Shown: positions 14,517 through 17,536 of the stretch, in pieces
Numbering within the stretch: position 1 is the first letter of the stretch
Layout: each line of letters begins with the position of its first letter
Source of the DNA: Lachnoclostridium sp.
GTDB taxonomy: Bacteria; Bacillota_A; Clostridia; Lachnospirales; Lachnospiraceae
Reading direction: 5' to 3'
NCBI GenBank assembly: GCA_015057755.1
Contig: SVDR01000047.1
Coordinates: 1 to 17,536, forward strand
DNA length: 17,536 nt
Made by a program: the position numbers and the translations under genes
Notes under the pieces: generated by a model
What the model was told of the DNA's origin: nothing
Databases searched by the model: none
The model's input: only the letters and a program-made list of their open reading frames with translations

Positions 14517-17156
14517 ATGCAGAAATATGGTGTTAATGAACTGAGAAAAATGTTCCTCGACTTCTTCGAGAGCAAAGGACATCTTGCAAAGAACAGCTAT
14601 TCCCTCGTTCCGCACAACGACAATAGCTTACTTTTAATCAATGCCGGTATGGCTCCGTTAAAGCCGTACTTCACAGGCCAGGAGATCCCGCCGAGAACAA
14701 GAATGTGTACATGCCAGAAATGTATCCGTACAGGCGATATCGAGAATATCGGTAAGACAGCTCGTCACGGTACATTCTTCGAGATGTTAGGTAACTTCTC
14801 TTTCGGTGATTACTTCAAGAGAGAGGCGATCCAGTGGTCCTGGGAGTTCTTAACAGAAGTAGTTGGTCTTGAGGCTGACCGTCTCTACCCGTCCGTATAC
14901 ATAGAGGATGAAGAGGCGTTTGATATCTGGAACAAAGAGATCGGTGTTCCGGCAGAGAAGATCTTCCGCTTTGGCAAGGAAGATAACTTCTGGGAGCATG
15001 GTTCCGGTCCGTGCGGTCCGTGTTCTGAGATTTACTATGACCGTGGTGAGAAATACGGCTGTGGCAGCCCGGACTGTAAAGTAGGCTGTGAATGTGACCG
15101 TTTCATCGAGGTATGGAATAACGTATTCACACAGTTTGAGAGTGATGGAAAAGGAAACTACACAGAGCTTCCGAAAAAGAACATCGATACTGGTATGGGT
15201 CTCGAGCGTCTTGCAGTTGTTGTTCAGGATGTTGACTCCCTGTTCACCGTTGATACAAACAAAGCTCTTCTTGACAGAGTATGTGAGATTTCCGGTAAAG
15301 AGTACCTGAAAGACTACGAGACAGATGTTTCCATTCGCATTGTAACAGACCATATCAAATCCTGTACATTCATGATCTCTGACGGTATTATGCCGTCCAA
15401 CGAGGGTCGCGGTTATGTACTTAGAAGACTTTTAAGACGTGCGGCTCGTCACGGCAGAAAACTTGGTATCGAGGGCAAGTTCCTTGCAAACCTCTCCGAT
15501 ACTGTTATTGCTCTTTCCAAGGACGGTTATCCGGAGCTTGAGGAGAAGAAAGTGATGATCTCCAAAGTTCTTACAGAGGAAGAGGATAAATTCAATAAGA
15601 CAATCGACCAGGGTCTTGCGATCCTTGCAGAGATGGAAGAAGCTATGAAAGCGGAAGGTACAACAAAGCTTTCCGGCGCAGATGCTTTTAAACTTTACGA
15701 TACTTACGGATTCCCGCTTGATCTTACAAAGGAAATCCTTGAAGAGAAGAACTTCGAAGTGGACGAAGATGGTTTCGCTGCCTGCATGAAGGAGCAGAAA
15801 GAGAAAGCAAGAAAAGCAAGAAAGACATCAAACTACATGGGTGCTGACGTTACTGTTTACCAGTCCATCGATGCAGCGATCACAACAGAGTTCGTTGGCT
15901 ATGACAATCTTGTATTTGATTCTGAGATCACAGTTCTTACAACTGAGGATGAGATCGTTCAGGCTCTTACAGACGGCCAGACAGGTACAATCCTTGTAAA
16001 AGAGACTCCGTTCTACGCTACAATGGGCGGTCAGCAGGGCGATATCGGTGTGATCGTAACAGAGAACGCTGAGTTCGTTGTTGAAGATACAATCAAATTA
16101 CAGGGCGGCAAAGTTGGTCACGTTGGTAAAGTGGTTAAGGGCATGTTCCAGAACGGCGAGACTGTTACATTAAAGGTTAATGAGCAGAACCGTGCATTAA
16201 CAGCAAGAAACCACTCCGCAACACACCTTCTCCACAAAGCACTTCGTCTCGTTCTTGGCGAGCACGTTGAGCAGGCAGGTTCCCTCGTAACAAAAGACAG
16301 ACTTCGTTTCGACTTCACACACTTCTCCGCTATGACAGCAGAAGAAATCAAGAAGGTAGAAGAAATCGTAAACAACGAGATTAAAGCAGGTCTTGAGATC
16401 GTTACAAAAGAAATGAGTCTGGAAGACGCGAAGAAGACAGGCGCTATGGCTCTCTTCGGTGAGAAATACGGCGAGTCTGTTCGCGTTGTTAAGATGGGCG
16501 AATTCTCCACAGAGCTTTGCGGCGGTACACACGCTTCCAATACAAATACAATCGGCTCCTTCAAGATCCTCTCTGAGGCAGGTATCGCAGCCGGTGTAAG
16601 ACGTATCGAGGCATTAACATCTGACGGTCTCATCGCTCACTATGAGCAGGTTGAGAAAGAGTTCCACGCTGCTGCAGCTGCTGCAAAGGCAAATCCGGCA
16701 GATTTAACAGCGAAGATCACAGCGATGATGGAAGAGATCAAAGCTCTTCACGCTGAAAATGAGAAATTAAAATCCAAGATGGCAAAAGAAGCTATGGGCG
16801 ACGTTATGGATCAGGTAAAAGAAGTGAAGGGCGTAAAAGTTCTTGCAGTTCAGGCTGACGGCGTTGATATGAACGGCTTAAGAAATCTTGGTGACCAGTT
16901 AAAAGAGAAATTAGGCGAAGGCGTGATCGTAATCGCTTCCGTACTGGACGGTAAAGTAAACTTAATGGCAACAGCAACTGACGGTGCGATGAAACAGGGT
17001 GCACACGCAGGTAACCTCATCAAGGGCATTGCAGCACTTGTTGGCGGTGGCGGCGGCGGTCGTCCGAATATGGCTCAGGCTGGCGGTAAGAATCCGGAAG
17101 GTGTAGCAGCAGCACTTGAGAAAGTGCTTGAGGTTGTAGAAGGCCAGATTAAATAA
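14517..17156 (+). CDS. alaS: Alanine-tRNA ligase
   Basis: Class II synthetase of 879 aa that charges tRNA-Ala. The N-terminal catalytic domain includes INAGMAPLKPYFTG (41-54) and the CTCQKCIRTGD and ARHGTFFEMLGNFSFGDYF stretches (65-100). The editing domain has all four zinc ligands: H566 and H570 (NHSATH) and C668 and H672 (CGGTH), so Ser and Gly mischarging should be cleared. A coiled segment (about 735-765) and the C-terminal C-Ala domain with a Gly-rich GGGGGGRPNMAQAGG segment complete the protein. AGGAGG is 9 bases before the ATG. Codon use is strongly biased, as in a highly expressed gene. No clear terminator follows, so some read-through into rpsU is possible. Confidence 0.98.
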   Translation: MQKYGVNELRKMFLDFFESKGHLAKNSYSLVPHNDNSLLLINAGMAPLKPYFTGQEIPPRTRMCTCQKCIRTGDIENIGKTARHGTFFEMLGNFSFGDYFKREAIQWSWEFLTEVVGLEADRLYPSVYIEDEEAFDIWNKEIGVPAEKIFRFGKEDNFWEHGSGPCGPCSEIYYDRGEKYGCGSPDCKVGCECDRFIEVWNNVFTQFESDGKGNYTELPKKNIDTGMGLERLAVVVQDVDSLFTVDTNKALLDRVCEISGKEYLKDYETDVSIRIVTDHIKSCTFMISDGIMPSNEGRGYVLRRLLRRAARHGRKLGIEGKFLANLSDTVIALSKDGYPELEEKKVMISKVLTEEEDKFNKTIDQGLAILAEMEEAMKAEGTTKLSGADAFKLYDTYGFPLDLTKEILEEKNFEVDEDGFAACMKEQKEKARKARKTSNYMGADVTVYQSIDAAITTEFVGYDNLVFDSEITVLTTEDEIVQALTDGQTGTILVKETPFYATMGGQQGDIGVIVTENAEFVVEDTIKLQGGKVGHVGKVVKGMFQNGETVTLKVNEQNRALTARNHSATHLLHKALRLVLGEHVEQAGSLVTKDRLRFDFTHFSAMTAEEIKKVEEIVNNEIKAGLEIVTKEMSLEDAKKTGAMALFGEKYGESVRVVKMGEFSTELCGGTHASNTNTIGSFKILSEAGIAAGVRRIEALTSDGLIAHYEQVEKEFHAAAAAAKANPADLTAKITAMMEEIKALHAENEKLKSKMAKEAMGDVMDQVKEVKGVKVLAVQADGVDMNGLRNLGDQLKEKLGEGVIVIASVLDGKVNLMATATDGAMKQGAHAGNLIKGIAALVGGGGGGRPNMAQAGGKNPEGVAAALEKVLEVVEGQIK

Positions 17157-17225
17157 GATAAAAATCAGCCTAAAATCTCTGAAAAAACCGTCATAAAAAA
17201 TTTTTAAGAAAAAGCAAAAAAAATG

Positions 17226-17253
17226 TTGACGAATGGGTATTTTATGTTATAAT
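17226..17253 (+). promoter_or_regulatory. Strong promoter of rpsU
   Basis: TTGACG (17226-17231) is followed after 16 bases by TATAAT (17248-17253), with TGT just before (extended -10). Transcription would start near 17260, with a leader of about 70 bases. Confidence 0.8.
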
Positions 17254-17279
17254 ACTAGATGTGCTAAAAAATACCCAAA

Positions 17280-17308
17280 CAGTTGTATTATGCACAATTA
17301 CACAACTG
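17280..17308 (+). other. Hairpin in the rpsU leader next to the ribosome binding site
   Basis: CAGTTGT (17280-17286) pairs perfectly with ACAACTG (17302-17308) around a 15-base loop. The stem base abuts GGAGGGAGG (17308-17316). There is no T run, so it is not a terminator. It could affect translation of S21; that is inference. Confidence 0.45.
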
Positions 17309-17329
17309 GAGGGAGGTTAGGTGTGAGCT

Positions 17330-17506
17330 ATGTCAAACGTAATCGTTAAAGAGAACGAAAGCCTGGACAGCGCTTTACGCAGATTCAAAAGAAACTGCGC
17401 AAAAGCAGGTATTCAGCAGGAGATTCGTAAAAGAGAGCATTATGAAAAACCGAGCGTAAAACGCAAAAAGAAATCTGAAGCTGCTAGAAAGCGCAAATAT
17501 AACTAA
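17330..17506 (+). CDS. rpsU: Small ribosomal subunit protein bS21
   Basis: A 58-aa basic protein ([19 protein letters not shown] at the start, ending [11 protein letters not shown]) matching ribosomal protein S21 in length and sequence. S21 binds the 30S platform near the anti-Shine-Dalgarno region of 16S rRNA and helps initiation. The ATG at 17330 is the first possible start, as TGA lies in frame two codons upstream. The purine-rich GGAGGGAGG is 13 bases away, longer than usual, but AGGTG (17319-17323) lies 6 bases before the ATG and can also pair with the anti-Shine-Dalgarno sequence. The last 30 bases of the window after the stop show nothing further. Confidence 0.97.
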   Translation: MSNVIVKENESLDSALRRFKRNCAKAGIQQEIRKREHYEKPSVKRKKKSEAARKRKYN

Positions 17507-17536
17507 TTAGTATTGATTTAAGAAGATATTCCGTTT

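Noticed and set aside
17157..17225. Terminator of alaS
   Set aside because: Only weak A/T-rich pairings such as AAAAATTTTT were found, with no GC-containing stem, so none is called.

Overview
The window looks like chromosomal DNA from a spore-forming anaerobic Firmicute, most likely a Lachnospiraceae member. The reasons are the SpoIVA gene, the gene order DUF512 radical SAM protein - der - plsY - gpsA - spoIVA typical of Clostridia, AGGAGG-type ribosome binding sites, sigma-A type promoters, tRNAs without encoded CCA, BTAD-family regulators and a class B sortase. The genus cannot be fixed from the sequence alone. Nearly all the DNA is coding; no gap longer than 300 bases, insertion sequence, phage gene or CRISPR array was seen.

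Region by region. (1) 1-230: tRNA-Glu(CTC) and tRNA-Thr(CGT) with an intrinsic terminator between them. (2) 231-3840: a small accessory locus. A BTAD regulator and a class B sortase overlap by 7 bases behind a near-consensus promoter. A second BTAD regulator of the same architecture converges on them and shares a bidirectional terminator. Both regulators end in a domain that looks like a GGDEF domain without its catalytic residues. (3) 3842-5088: a long-form PRPP synthetase on the minus strand, divergent from the next operon. (4) 5288-11220: PDZ/radical SAM/DUF512 protein, GTPase Der, PlsY, GpsA and, after a hairpin, SpoIVA. This links ribosome assembly and phospholipid precursor synthesis to the spore coat basement protein. 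(5) 11271-13363: a beta-CASP metallo-hydrolase and RNase HI in one unit. (6) 13506-14324: a membrane-anchored protein with an Ala/Glu/Pro-rich stalk and an LprI/DUF1311-like domain. (7) 14517-17506: alaS and rpsU, each with its own promoter and a short leader containing hairpins.

Most of the window is housekeeping. Two parts stand out. One is the paired BTAD/degenerate-GGDEF regulators around the sortase, which share an RRGDAYTxxSxNQY signature where an active cyclase would have GGDEF. The other is the gpsA-spoIVA junction, where one hairpin appears to terminate the vegetative operon, hide the spoIVA ribosome binding site, and carry a sigma-E-like -10 element in its 5' arm. Transcripts starting at that sporulation promoter would lack the hairpin. 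Both readings are inference from sequence patterns.
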